NCBI RefSeq assembly: GCF_000002515.2
Contig: NC_006042.1
Coordinates: 1,302,001-1,366,000 of the forward strand
Source of the DNA: Kluyveromyces lactis
Lineage: Eukaryota > Ascomycota > Saccharomycetes > Saccharomycetales > Saccharomycetaceae
Direction of reading: 5' to 3'
Length of the DNA stretch: 64,000 nucleotides
Under the pieces are notes generated by a model that made no database searches, had not been told where the DNA came from, and worked only from the letters and a program-made list of their open reading frames with translations. Below are positions 56,439-64,000 of this stretch, piece after piece. The position numbers and the translations under genes were made by a program. Position 1 is the stretch's first letter; each line of letters opens with the position of its first letter.

Positions 56439-58451
56439 TTATGTACTAGTTTGATTATTTGCAATATCGGTTTGTGTTGGAGGTTGTGGAGATGATGAAG
56501 ATGATCTGCCAGGGGAATCTGCAGATAGTGACACAGGAGGAGTTAATGCAGCAGTCGATTGCTGTAAGGGTAAATGCTTCTCCTCTTCTGCTTCTAGTTC
56601 TGCAGGAGATTCATTCAACGGGTGGACCTTATAAACACCCCTTTCCACCTCTTCGGAGTCAAATACCTTATTTTTCAGTTTGTTCCAATTATCATGTGGT
56701 ATATCCCAACCACATTTTTGAGCCACTAACGCTGCGACATCATCACATAAACCAAGAAGGGATAGGTCGAATTCGGCATGCTTTACTGGGTCTTTGTTGA
56801 TTAGAACTTGTGGTACATGGGCAGGAATCATGTTAACAATTTCTGATACCGGTGCGACTTTCAAAGATGTACCAATGCAGATGAGTAAATCACATTGTAA
56901 AACGTCTTCTCTAATTAGTCTATGGAATTTCGACGGAAGGGCTTCACCGAAAAATGTGATATCAGGTTTTAACACACCAAAAGATTTGGGTACTGACCGT
57001 CCATGATGGTCATCCATATCATCATCCTCGCCATCTGCAAGCTCTTCATCAGTCTTGGTCTTGAAAAACTCTAGTCTTTTGCTATAGCAGTAAGGGCAAA
57101 TAGGAAGTTGTAGGTTTCTGATATTTGGGAAGATTCTTTCACCTTGAATCTTCCAATGGCATGTGACACAGGATGCAGTTGCAAATGAACCATGGCATTG
57201 AACCATCTTTTCAGGTTCTACACCGGCGTAAGACTCCAAATTATCAATATTCTGCGTATAATTCCGCAAAAGTTTATCTTTATCCTGGATCATCTTGATG
57301 AAACTGTGTAAAGGTGAATACATGTTCTCTGGGGGTAGCACCATATGAGCAATATTATAAAAGACAGATGGATCCTCCGTGAAAACTTCCAAACTGAAAA
57401 CATCTTGTGGATCATTTAATCCAAGATCTCCCAACTTAGAGTAGAAACCTTCAGATGATCTGAAATCAGGGATACCCAAAGAAGTTGAGATACCTGCGCC
57501 CGTTAGTACAATAATTTTTTTAGCAGTTTTCAACTTTGCCACGAAATCATCGATGGTATGGAAGTTGGTTAGTCTAATTCTAGTCGATAACACTTTGTTC
57601 ATTGCTTTTTGCAAGTCTTTGATCAATCTAACAGCATGCTTCTTTTCTAAAGGATCTTCGAAACTTGGACTTGGATAAGTAGCTGTATATGTATCTGATA
57701 CATTTTTAGTTTCAGAGCTGTTCTTCTGAGGTAAACTATCATCGTTGTCAGCGTTATGGACCACTTCCTGTATGGCAAGCATCAATTCTTTATCTTTGAT
57801 CTGAAATCCCAATAACTTGATCATATGATACACGTATAAAGAGTTCAAGTCCTCTGGTAGGTAATCGTCCAAGAACCTAGCGGAACCAAACTGTTTCAAG
57901 TAAGAACGGGCATTAAGAGAATCCTCTTTTGAAATGACAGGGAAAACATACTTCCTAGAAACCGAACGTCTTTCCAACTTTATCGGATGTTCCGGTTTCT
58001 GGGGGGCATACTGTCTATCGCTCAAAGTACCATTAGTGGCCATGGTACCAGTACCATTACCACTACCGCTATTAGTATCAGCCGAAGAAGCAGCTAGTGC
58101 TGTAGAACCTGTGTTAGAAGATGTTATACCAACATGGTCAGATGCCGTACCGTTGAAATTAGAAGAGACTTCTTTCTCTTCGTATTCATCAACCACTTCG
58201 TCCAATTCGTCGGCCTTAGTTTCTTCCAGTATATCCTTCTGAGCATCTTCCTCTGCATCTGCATCAGCATCCGCATCCGCATCCACATCCGCATCCGCAT
58301 CCACATCTACGTCCTCATTCTCCGGACTCCTCGCGGCAAACACGTCAGAATCTCCCCTCGCTTTCTTCCCAGACTCCAAGCCACCATTTCCCTCTGCCAC
58401 AGACTCTTGTTCCAACGGTCTCTTCTGAAGAGTTCCGTAATATTCAGTCAT
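56439..58451 (-). CDS. SIR2: NAD-dependent histone deacetylase Sir2/Hst1
   Basis: A 670-residue sirtuin. The NAD-binding motifs GAGISTSLGIPDFRS (near residue 317) and TQNIDNLE, the catalytic His in VQCHGSF (near 418), the zinc cysteines CVTC and CPYC, and GTSLKV near 545 are all present. The N-terminal domain block SARFLDDYLPEDL (near 190) is specific to the Sir2/Hst1 branch. In non-duplicated yeasts this one protein does the work of both S. cerevisiae Sir2 (silencing, rDNA) and Hst1 (Sum1 repression). Its neighbour RTG1 matches the HST1 locus (YOL068C-YOL067C). An acidic Asp-Ala/Asp-Val repeat lies at residues 47-66. Confidence 0.95.
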   Translation of the reverse strand: MTEYYGTLQKRPLEQESVAEGNGGLESGKKARGDSDVFAARSPENEDVDVDADADVDADADADADAEEDAQKDILEETKADELDEVVDEYEEKEVSSNFNGTASDHVGITSSNTGSTALAASSADTNSGSGNGTGTMATNGTLSDRQYAPQKPEHPIKLERRSVSRKYVFPVISKEDSLNARSYLKQFGSARFLDDYLPEDLNSLYVYHMIKLLGFQIKDKELMLAIQEVVHNADNDDSLPQKNSSETKNVSDTYTATYPSPSFEDPLEKKHAVRLIKDLQKAMNKVLSTRIRLTNFHTIDDFVAKLKTAKKIIVLTGAGISTSLGIPDFRSSEGFYSKLGDLGLNDPQDVFSLEVFTEDPSVFYNIAHMVLPPENMYSPLHSFIKMIQDKDKLLRNYTQNIDNLESYAGVEPEKMVQCHGSFATASCVTCHWKIQGERIFPNIRNLQLPICPYCYSKRLEFFKTKTDEELADGEDDDMDDHHGRSVPKSFGVLKPDITFFGEALPSKFHRLIREDVLQCDLLICIGTSLKVAPVSEIVNMIPAHVPQVLINKDPVKHAEFDLSLLGLCDDVAALVAQKCGWDIPHDNWNKLKNKVFDSEEVERGVYKVHPLNESPAELEAEEEKHLPLQQSTAALTPPVSLSADSPGRSSSSSPQPPTQTDIANNQTST
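58255..58312. repeat. Imperfect GATGCN hexanucleotide repeat in SIR2
   Basis: About nine to ten GAT-GCN/GTN units (minus strand) encode alternating Asp-Ala and Asp-Val in the acidic N-terminal region of Sir2. Codon-level regularity suggests expansion by slippage. Confidence 0.85.
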
Positions 58452-59015
58452 TAAACTAAAAAAATCGTCTCGTACCCCTAAATCAAAGTAAAAAAGTTGA
58501 TTTGAACTCCAGATAATGAATATTCCGCGCTCCAGTTCCAGCTAGTAACAATGAGCAATTAAATCGGATACCCCAATCGTACTCTCTTAACAACAGAAAC
58601 AGAAAACTGGCACTGACTCTACCCAGAACAATTCGCTTAAACTTTACGATATTAAAGTTAAAAAGAAAAGAATTATTGGCTTTAGTCTTCAAAGGAGAAG
58701 GAAAAAAGATAGACGGCGAAAGTGCACTTCAGAGAGAAACAACGCCTCTTCTACCACCTCTTGTACCTAGAATTCAACAATCAAGGATGCGCACGGATCC
58801 AAATGTCTGAAACTGTCGCCGGATAAGTCTGCTGGTCGTCACTACCCGGTATAATTAGGTGGTTGCCATGTTCTTTTCAAATATGTCTTCGGGGTTTTAG
58901 TTTGTTTCGTGTTTTCGCTTTAGAAAAAATTCGAAGCTGGACCATGTTTTCTTCGTCAGTTGTGATAGTATCACGTGACTTAATCATGACACGTGACTTG
59001 GTTCTTTATTGTATT
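58452..59015. other. RTG1-SIR2 intergenic region
   Basis: 564 bases holding the SIR2 promoter and RTG1 3' end. Two CACGTGACTT copies (E-box cores 58972-58977 and 58990-58995) lie 18 bases apart near the RTG1 stop. Each also contains GTGAC, the reverse of the GTCAC R-box core bound by Rtg1-Rtg3. No small gene recognised. Confidence 0.45.
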
Positions 59016-59636
59016 TCAGGGTTCATTGTTGTATTCACTATAACCACCGTATTCGAATCTATACTTGGGTCCTTCTTTTGGCGCTGCTGCTGCTATACCT
59101 GCTGGACCAACCGAACCTGTTGGCGGCACAGGTGACATGGCAGCGGTGCCAGGGGTTTTACTAGTGGTATTTCCTGCGGCAGCATCAATGCTGGCTCCGG
59201 CACTGGTACCGGCAAATTGGTTTTTAGATCCTTTGTTGTTCGGTTGCTCCCTCATGCCAGCTAACGGACCAACGCCGATTCTGGACAACGCTAACTCCGC
59301 GCTTGTGTTATCAAGGTTCAAATCGTTGACAATGTACCCTGTTTCCTTGCACAATTCTTTAACTCTTAGTATCAGCTCGACTTCTTCTCTGTTCTTGAGA
59401 TCGACTTGTTCCTGTAACGAATTCACGTATTCTACCGCCTGCGTTAGAATTTGTCCCTTTGTGGGCTTGTTAGCATTTGCACTGGTCCCCTTGGATTTAG
59501 AAACCGGTTCGTCTTTGATCTTAGGATCGCTGTTCTTTCTATAATACTCTTCGAAAAATTCTTCAGGAATAATACTCAAAAATTGTTGGATTAGTTCATT
59601 GATATTACCACGCTTGGCACCATCGTCATCATTCAT
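59016..59636 (-). CDS. RTG1: Retrograde-response bHLH factor Rtg1 with weak basic region
   Basis: A 206-residue protein (S. cerevisiae 177). The helix-loop-helix is clear: helix 1 INELIQQFLSIIPEEFFEEY, a long loop, then helix 2 KGQILTQAVEYVNSLQEQVD. The downstream blocks NREEVEL, NTSAELALSRIGVGPLA and the C-terminal FEYGGYSEY match S. cerevisiae Rtg1. Rtg1 pairs with Rtg3 to activate CIT2 and other genes when mitochondria fail. The DNA-contacting basic stretch before helix 1, NDRKRRDKIN in S. cerevisiae from memory, reads DDGAKRGNIN here, so most basic residues are gone. An in-frame stop lies eight codons upstream, and I find no convincing upstream exon. Confidence 0.9.
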   Translation of the reverse strand: MNDDDGAKRGNINELIQQFLSIIPEEFFEEYYRKNSDPKIKDEPVSKSKGTSANANKPTKGQILTQAVEYVNSLQEQVDLKNREEVELILRVKELCKETGYIVNDLNLDNTSAELALSRIGVGPLAGMREQPNNKGSKNQFAGTSAGASIDAAAGNTTSKTPGTAAMSPVPPTGSVGPAGIAAAAPKEGPKYRFEYGGYSEYNNEP

Positions 59637-59963
59637 GGTTAAAATTAGTAAGATAGAGACTTATACCGATGGTAAGATGCAGTATTGATGCTACTTTCCT
59701 TCACCTTTTTCTTGCCAACTCACAGCATTCAAACTGTTTTCATCTGTTATTATTTCATTTTATATCAAAAGTCAGGATTTGGAATAACTAAATATTAGAA
59801 AAGCCAGTGGCGAAATTAAAGATCAACCTTTACAAGATACACGCCTAACAGCACAACATTAGGTATATCAGCTTGTTACCGTCCAATTATCGAGTTGCAT
59901 TGAGGCACGAACTATTAGCTGGCAGTAAGGCATCAAGGTATAAGTTAAGTTACAGCACGAACA
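59637..59963. other. RTG1-RPT2 divergent promoter region
   Basis: 327 bases. A PACE-like element (59806-59814) precedes RPT2. A TACTAAT on the minus strand lies 13 bases before the RTG1 ATG and resembles a branch point, but I find no matching 5' splice site upstream. Confidence 0.45.
59806..59814. promoter_or_regulatory. PACE-like site upstream of RPT2
   Basis: AGTGGCGAA differs at two positions from the Rpn4 proteasome element GGTGGCAAA and lies 150 bases before the RPT2 ATG. Control by an Rpn4 orthologue is plausible but unproven. Confidence 0.4.
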
Positions 59964-61268
59964 ATGGGTCAAGGAGCTTCTTCTCATGGGCAGAAGAAAA
60001 AGGATAAGAAACAAAAGCCAAAATATGAGCCACCAGTAGAATCAAAATTCGGTAGAAAGAAGAGAAAGGGGCCCTCTACGGTGGAGAAACTTCCTAGCGT
60101 TTATCCAAGCACAAGATGTAAGTTAAAACTTTTGAGAATGGAACGTATAAAAGATCATTTGCTATTGGAAGAAGAGTATGTGACAAACTCTGAGATCTTG
60201 AAACCATTTGAGAAGAAACAAGAGGAAGAAAAGAAGCAGCTAGACGATATCAGAGGTACTCCGTTATCTATTGGTACTTTAGAAGAAATTGTGGACGATG
60301 ACCATGCTATAGTGACAAGCCCTACGACACCAGACTACTACGTTTCCATTTTGTCCTTTGTTGACAAAGAGCTATTAGAACCCGGCTGTTCTGTGTTATT
60401 ACACCATAAGACCATGTCAGTTGTTGGTGTCTTGCAAGACGATGCCGATCCAATGGTTTCTGTGATGAAGATGGATAAATCACCAACAGAAAACTACAGT
60501 GATATCGGTGGATTAGAGGCACAAATTCAAGAGATTAAAGAAGCAGTCGAGTTGCCACTAACGCATCCTGAACTATACGAAGAAATGGGTATCAAACCAC
60601 CAAAGGGTGTCATATTGTATGGTGCTCCAGGTACAGGTAAGACGTTATTGGCAAAGGCTGTGGCGAACCAGACTTCTGCTACATTTTTAAGAATTGTGGG
60701 ATCCGAATTGATTCAGAAATATCTAGGTGACGGTCCAAGACTCTGTAGACAAATTTTCAAAGTCGCTGCAGAGAATGCGCCAAGTATAGTCTTTATCGAT
60801 GAAATCGATGCTATTGGTACCAAGAGATATGAATCAAACAGTGGCGGTGAGAAAGAGATTCAAAGAACTATGTTGGAACTTTTAAACCAATTGGACGGGT
60901 TTGATGATAGAGGTGATGTGAAAGTCATCATGGCTACAAACAAAATCGAAAGTTTAGATCCAGCTTTGATCAGACCCGGAAGAATCGACCGTAAGATTTT
61001 GTTCGAAAACCCCGATATAACAACAAAGAGAAAAATCGTCGGTATTCATACATCTAAGATGAACTTAGCAGAGGACGTAGACCTAGATAATTTGGTCACT
61101 TCAAAAGATGACCTATCAGGTGCAGACATCAAAGCAATGTGTACAGAAGCGGGGCTTTTGGCTCTAAGAGAAAGAAGAATGCAAGTCACAGCACAAGATT
61201 TCAAGGAAGCAAAAGAACGTGTACTCAAAAATAAGGTTGAAGAAAACTTGGAAGGTTTGTACTTATAA
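59964..61268 (+). CDS. RPT2: 26S proteasome regulatory ATPase Rpt2
   Basis: A 434-residue AAA+ ATPase of the 19S base. MGQGASS gives an N-myristoylation site at Gly2, as in all Rpt2. A coiled coil (about 50-95) and OB domain follow. Walker A GAPGTGKT is near residue 220, Walker [11 protein letters not shown] near 277, and the second region of homology RPGRIDRK near 336. The C-terminus GLYL is an HbYX motif that docks in the 20S alpha ring and opens the gate. RPT2, PTC1 and MED2 are also consecutive in S. cerevisiae (YDL007W, YDL006W, YDL005C). A 31-base TA tract begins 17 bases after the stop. Confidence 0.97.
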   Translation: MGQGASSHGQKKKDKKQKPKYEPPVESKFGRKKRKGPSTVEKLPSVYPSTRCKLKLLRMERIKDHLLLEEEYVTNSEILKPFEKKQEEEKKQLDDIRGTPLSIGTLEEIVDDDHAIVTSPTTPDYYVSILSFVDKELLEPGCSVLLHHKTMSVVGVLQDDADPMVSVMKMDKSPTENYSDIGGLEAQIQEIKEAVELPLTHPELYEEMGIKPPKGVILYGAPGTGKTLLAKAVANQTSATFLRIVGSELIQKYLGDGPRLCRQIFKVAAENAPSIVFIDEIDAIGTKRYESNSGGEKEIQRTMLELLNQLDGFDDRGDVKVIMATNKIESLDPALIRPGRIDRKILFENPDITTKRKIVGIHTSKMNLAEDVDLDNLVTSKDDLSGADIKAMCTEAGLLALRERRMQVTAQDFKEAKERVLKNKVEENLEGLYL

Positions 61269-61281
61269 GTAGGGATTAATC

Positions 61282-61316
<35 letters not shown>

Positions 61317-61887
61317 TACAGTTTAATATCTTTAATATCTTCACATATCCAAATTCAATCTCCCTGCCGCCAACATTTATGCAATGATTTATCAATCTAA
61401 GTTTGTATTTTTAACCTTTTACACTTTCACAACTTTTCGGGCAGATAGAGGGAAACGATAAATATAGAAATTACGAAAAGTTGAACTTTAAATGTTTTAA
61501 AGATTGAAAGGACAACAGTATAATGAGATGAGTAGAAATAAACTGCAAACTAACAAGAGCCTTGCAGTATATACGAGGTGAAGAAACCTGTGACTTGTGA
61601 TTGCGAGAGAAAGCACAATTAGTTATTGTCAATTTTTTTCCTTATCTCGTTTCTAACAACTGCATTATTGATTGGAATTTTTTTGATAAAAGTTCAATTA
61701 GTTCATATTTAAGGACTGACAAAACTTTGTGGTCTTTTCAAGGAGCTATATAACTGGATAAGTTCCATTATTGGTATTTGTGAGGGTTCAAGGCGTGTCA
61801 ATTTTTTTCTGAGGTCACTGGACGTTAGTTTTATTCATTGAAGTCATTTAAAGAACCCTTGGATATATCGAGTTGCTTTTAGAAGTC
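61269..61887. other. RPT2-PTC1 intergenic region (619 bp)
   Basis: A+T-rich spacer with the RPT2 3' signals and the PTC1 promoter. Several T-runs (61632-61638, 61679-61684, 61802-61808) suggest poly(dA:dT) nucleosome-excluding tracts. No further gene recognised. Confidence 0.4.
61285..61315. repeat. (AT)n microsatellite 3' of RPT2
   Basis: Uninterrupted 31-base AT tract starting 17 bases past the RPT2 stop, in the expected place of the polyadenylation efficiency element. Confidence 0.95.
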
Positions 61888-62736
61888 ATGTCAGACTCTC
61901 CGGAATACGAATTGACGTATAAGGTTGGGGTGGCCGAAAATAACAACTCCAAGTTTCGGAAAACGATGGAAGATGTTCATACATACGTTGAGAATTTTGC
62001 ATCAAGGCTAGATTGGGGTTATTTTGCTATCTTTGATGGACATGTAGGAAGTGAGGCTTCTAAATGGTGTGGAGCGAACTTACACAGATACTTGGAACAG
62101 AAAATATTAGAGGATGAGGCCCGTGATCTGAGGGATGTTTTGAATGACTCGTTTGTGCATGCAGATAATGAGATTAACAATGCATTGAAGGGGAATAGCG
62201 GTTGCACTGCAGCCGTCTGCGTGTTGAGATGGGAAATACCTGATACCACAGTGCCCAGTGAGGACGAAACGATAAATTTACAACAACATAAGAGGATGTT
62301 ATATACAGCGAACGTTGGAGATACAAGAGTGGTACTTTTCAGGAATGGCAACAGTATACGATTGACATATGATCACAAGGCTTCGGATATTCTGGAGCTG
62401 CAGCGTGTTGAAAATGCGGGTGGTTTAATAATGAAGAGCAGAGTCAATGGGATGCTGGCTGTTACCAGATCACTTGGTGATAAGTTTTTTGATTCATTGG
62501 TAGTGGCAAATCCATTTACGACAAGTGTTGAGATTACAACGAGTGATCAGTTCTTAATTATTGCATGCGATGGGTTGTGGGATGTGATAGAGGACCATGA
62601 GGCGTGTGAGATGATAAAAGACATAAATAATCCCAATGAAGCAGCAAGAGTATTAGTAAGATATGCTCTTGAGAATGGAACCACAGATAATGTGACCGTA
62701 ATGGTAATATTTTTGGATACTTCGCAGGAGAACTGA
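61888..62736 (+). CDS. PTC1: PP2C protein phosphatase Ptc1
   Basis: A 282-residue PP2C enzyme (S. cerevisiae Ptc1 281). Metal-binding and family motifs are FAIFDGHVG near residue 48, ANVGDTRVVLFRNG near 142, the LTYDHKASD block near 160, VTRSLGDKFF near 195, ACDGLWDV near 226 and DNVTVMVI near 268. Ptc1 lowers HOG and cell-wall MAPK signalling and supports organelle inheritance, so it can act downstream of Bck1, encoded in this window. The frame opens at a TTG at 61873; ATG 61888 (MSDSPEYELTYKVGVAEN) matches the family start. A 33-base TA tract begins 40 bases after the stop. Confidence 0.95.
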   Translation: MSDSPEYELTYKVGVAENNNSKFRKTMEDVHTYVENFASRLDWGYFAIFDGHVGSEASKWCGANLHRYLEQKILEDEARDLRDVLNDSFVHADNEINNALKGNSGCTAAVCVLRWEIPDTTVPSEDETINLQQHKRMLYTANVGDTRVVLFRNGNSIRLTYDHKASDILELQRVENAGGLIMKSRVNGMLAVTRSLGDKFFDSLVVANPFTTSVEITTSDQFLIIACDGLWDVIEDHEACEMIKDINNPNEAARVLVRYALENGTTDNVTVMVIFLDTSQEN

Positions 62737-62774
62737 AGTCAGTTTTCGATGTTAATGCAGTTGTATAAAATTAT

Positions 62775-62776
<2 letters not shown>

Positions 62777-62809
<33 letters not shown>
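62777..62809. repeat. (AT)n microsatellite 3' of PTC1
   Basis: Uninterrupted 33-base AT tract beginning 40 bases past the PTC1 stop, between the convergent PTC1 and MED2 genes. Probably part of the 3'-end signal. Confidence 0.95.
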
Positions 62810-62811
<2 letters not shown>

Positions 62812-62994
62812 CATATACATATCTTCCTAGATAATACGTTCTTCTTTGAAGCAGAGCTCTTTTTTAGAAATCAATTGAAAGGAGTTGCGTAGTTCATTGA
62901 CCAATTACTCCATGCAGAATAGAGCATTAGAAAGCAATAACGGTATTATATTAGACCTACGGTTAATTCATGTCATACCGAGGTATGACAAACA

Positions 62995-63837
62995 TCATAT
63001 GTTAAAATCTTCCAAATTCAATTCATTATTGTCGTTAGCCGCATTCCAATCAATGCCGAGGTCGTTGAAATCGTTCAACGTTAGATAACTACTTGGATTG
63101 CCATTTTCAGGAACGTTTACTGCAGAAGGTGGTGCATTTGTATCATTGAAATTTATTTGAGGATCATTCTTTTTCTCGTTTCCACCAGATGTGTTTTGTA
63201 ACCCGCCAAAACCTACCTGGTTATCCATTGAGTCAAACATAGAAAGATCCATGCCGTTTAAATCACCAAACTCGGAGTTGAAAGACTGGGCTTGAGTAAT
63301 TCCAGCAGACGGTAGATCAGTATCAAAGTTTGTTAGCATGTCTATTGGGGTGTTCTTAGCGGAGTATCTCTGCTGCTGTTCATGTTGTTGTTCCTGTGGC
63401 TGTTGCTGTTGCTGTTGCTGTTGTTGTTGCTGCTGTTGTTGCTGTTTCTGTTTCAATTGTTTTTGCTCTAATTGCTGCTGTTCTAATTTCTGCTGTTCCA
63501 ATAACTGTCTCTCTAACTTTTCTTGTTCTTGTTTCTTGATCTGTTCTTCCTCTCTCTGTTTCTTCAACTGCAATGCGCTATCTTTCACTGCCCCAACGTA
63601 ATCCGCCGTTGTTTGTAATGAAACGTCTAAAGTATCAAGAAGCGAGTAAAACTGCGTTATTCTATCACCTAGTCCTTTCTGCTGAGCCTTTGAAAACCCT
63701 GTCGTCACCTTGGGATCTAGTTTAATAGTTTTCAATTGCTGTTGAGTTAACAAATCAGCTGAAAGTCGAAGTATATCATCGAAATATTGCGTCAACTTGT
63801 TCTCCTGTCTGTCAGAAACACCAGTCTTAGGTACCAT
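62995..63837 (-). CDS. MED2: Mediator tail subunit Med2
   Basis: A 280-residue protein, much shorter than S. cerevisiae Med2 (431), which carries long Asn/Asp runs lacking here. The N-terminal domain KLTQYFDDILRLSADLLTQQ..LD..VTTGFSKAQQK (residues 14-50) binds other tail subunits. A Gln-rich stretch (about 107-160) follows, then NGMDLSMFDSMD near 195, and the end YLTLNDFNDLGIDWN..ELNLEDFNI is nearly that of S. cerevisiae. Med2 helps gene-specific activators recruit Mediator. It converges on PTC1, as YDL005C does. Confidence 0.92.
   Translation of the reverse strand: MVPKTGVSDRQENKLTQYFDDILRLSADLLTQQQLKTIKLDPKVTTGFSKAQQKGLGDRITQFYSLLDTLDVSLQTTADYVGAVKDSALQLKKQREEEQIKKQEQEKLERQLLEQQKLEQQQLEQKQLKQKQQQQQQQQQQQQQQQPQEQQHEQQQRYSAKNTPIDMLTNFDTDLPSAGITQAQSFNSEFGDLNGMDLSMFDSMDNQVGFGGLQNTSGGNEKKNDPQINFNDTNAPPSAVNVPENGNPSSYLTLNDFNDLGIDWNAANDNNELNLEDFNI
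63372..63450. repeat. CAG/CAA repeat encoding the Med2 glutamine tract
   Basis: On the minus strand this is a mixed CAG/CAA run giving about fifteen consecutive Gln plus shorter Gln clusters. Mixed codons should make it more stable than a pure repeat. Confidence 0.85.
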
Positions 63838-64000
63838 TATGAAACTGACGTGTTTAGGACCGTAAGACGTCTGACCATCCAGGGTTCTGGGAGCAGTCCT
63901 GTATCATGTACGATGCGGATAAGTGATTATGATGAATCGTTCATTATACATTTCATTGAATAGTGGTTTAAAGAAAATCATGAGCCAATCAAAACGATGG

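Noticed and set aside
59065-59544. 159-codon open frame antisense to RTG1
   Set aside because: It is the mirror of conserved RTG1 codons; hydrophobic character arises from the complementary strand. No independent signal.
59637-59700. Possible intron at the RTG1 5' end (TACTAAT branch-like site, AG inside the first codons)
   Set aside because: No consensus 5' splice site or basic-region-encoding exon occurs upstream before RPT2, so the unspliced ATG start is kept.
1-64000. tRNA, rRNA, telomerase RNA, LTR elements or other transposons
   Set aside because: No paired A/B-box signals (GGTTCRANTCC), rRNA blocks, 25-base telomeric template, long terminal repeats or transposase/reverse-transcriptase motifs were seen by eye. 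A covariance-model search would be needed for small RNAs.

Overview
This window is nuclear DNA of a budding yeast (Saccharomycetaceae) that did not go through the whole-genome duplication. It is most likely Kluyveromyces lactis or a very close relative. The evidence is compact, intron-poor genes with standard codons, moderate A+T content, and a gene order that follows several S. cerevisiae blocks while merging duplicated ones. The Sir2 product is 670 residues and the Sip4 product 717, which match the K. lactis proteins as I remember them. No database was searched; gene names come from recognised sequence and from synteny. Where the longest reading frame began at a non-ATG codon (MRPL49, BCK1, SRS2, TRL1, EXO70, SLU7, BBC1, CLC1, PTC1) I moved the start to the first sensible ATG.

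Layout. Bases 1-39213 follow S. cerevisiae chromosome X left arm (YJL100W to YJL084C): LSB6 (3' end), CHS6, SAP185/190, PHS1, MRPL49, BCK1, TOK1, SRS2, a second SRS2-like helicase, GWT1, DPB11, SIP4, NTR2, ARG3, TRL1, EXO70, ALY2. Three points differ from S. cerevisiae. KHA1 is missing between BCK1 and TOK1. NTR2 (YKR022C in S. cerevisiae, from the sister duplicated block) sits between SIP4 and ARG3. SRS2 is followed in the same direction by a diverged second copy. Bases 39764-43206 hold RAD4-SPT2 (YER162C-YER161C). Bases 43334-48177 hold VTC5-SLU7 (YDR089W-YDR088C). Bases 48504-56071 hold PUS6, BBC1, PEX35, CLC1 and TRS65 (YGR169C-YGR166W with BBC1 inserted). SIR2/HST1 and RTG1 follow (YOL068C-YOL067C), then RPT2, PTC1 and MED2 (YDL007W-YDL005C).

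Functional themes. Genome maintenance: SRS2, the SRS2-like gene, DPB11, RAD4, SIR2, SPT2. Cell wall, secretion and membranes: CHS6, EXO70, GWT1, PHS1, TRS65, CLC1, BBC1, ALY2, PEX35, VTC5, LSB6, TOK1. Signalling: BCK1, SAP185, PTC1. RNA processing: TRL1, NTR2, SLU7, PUS6. Metabolism and its control: ARG3, SIP4, RTG1. Proteasome and Mediator: RPT2, MED2. Visible regulatory sites fit these roles: a CSRE upstream of SIP4, a Gcn4 site upstream of ARG3, MCB boxes upstream of both helicases and DPB11, a PAC element upstream of PUS6, a PACE-like site upstream of RPT2 and a Reb1 core between TRL1 and EXO70.

Most notable observations: the tandem SRS2 pair, in which only the first copy keeps a SUMO-related tail; an SLU7 protein with no zinc knuckle and no cysteine at all; a TOK1 channel whose second selectivity filter has lost its Asp; and an RTG1 protein with a worn-down DNA-contacting basic region. 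I saw no transposon, LTR element, CRISPR array, tRNA or rRNA gene, and no clearly spliced gene.
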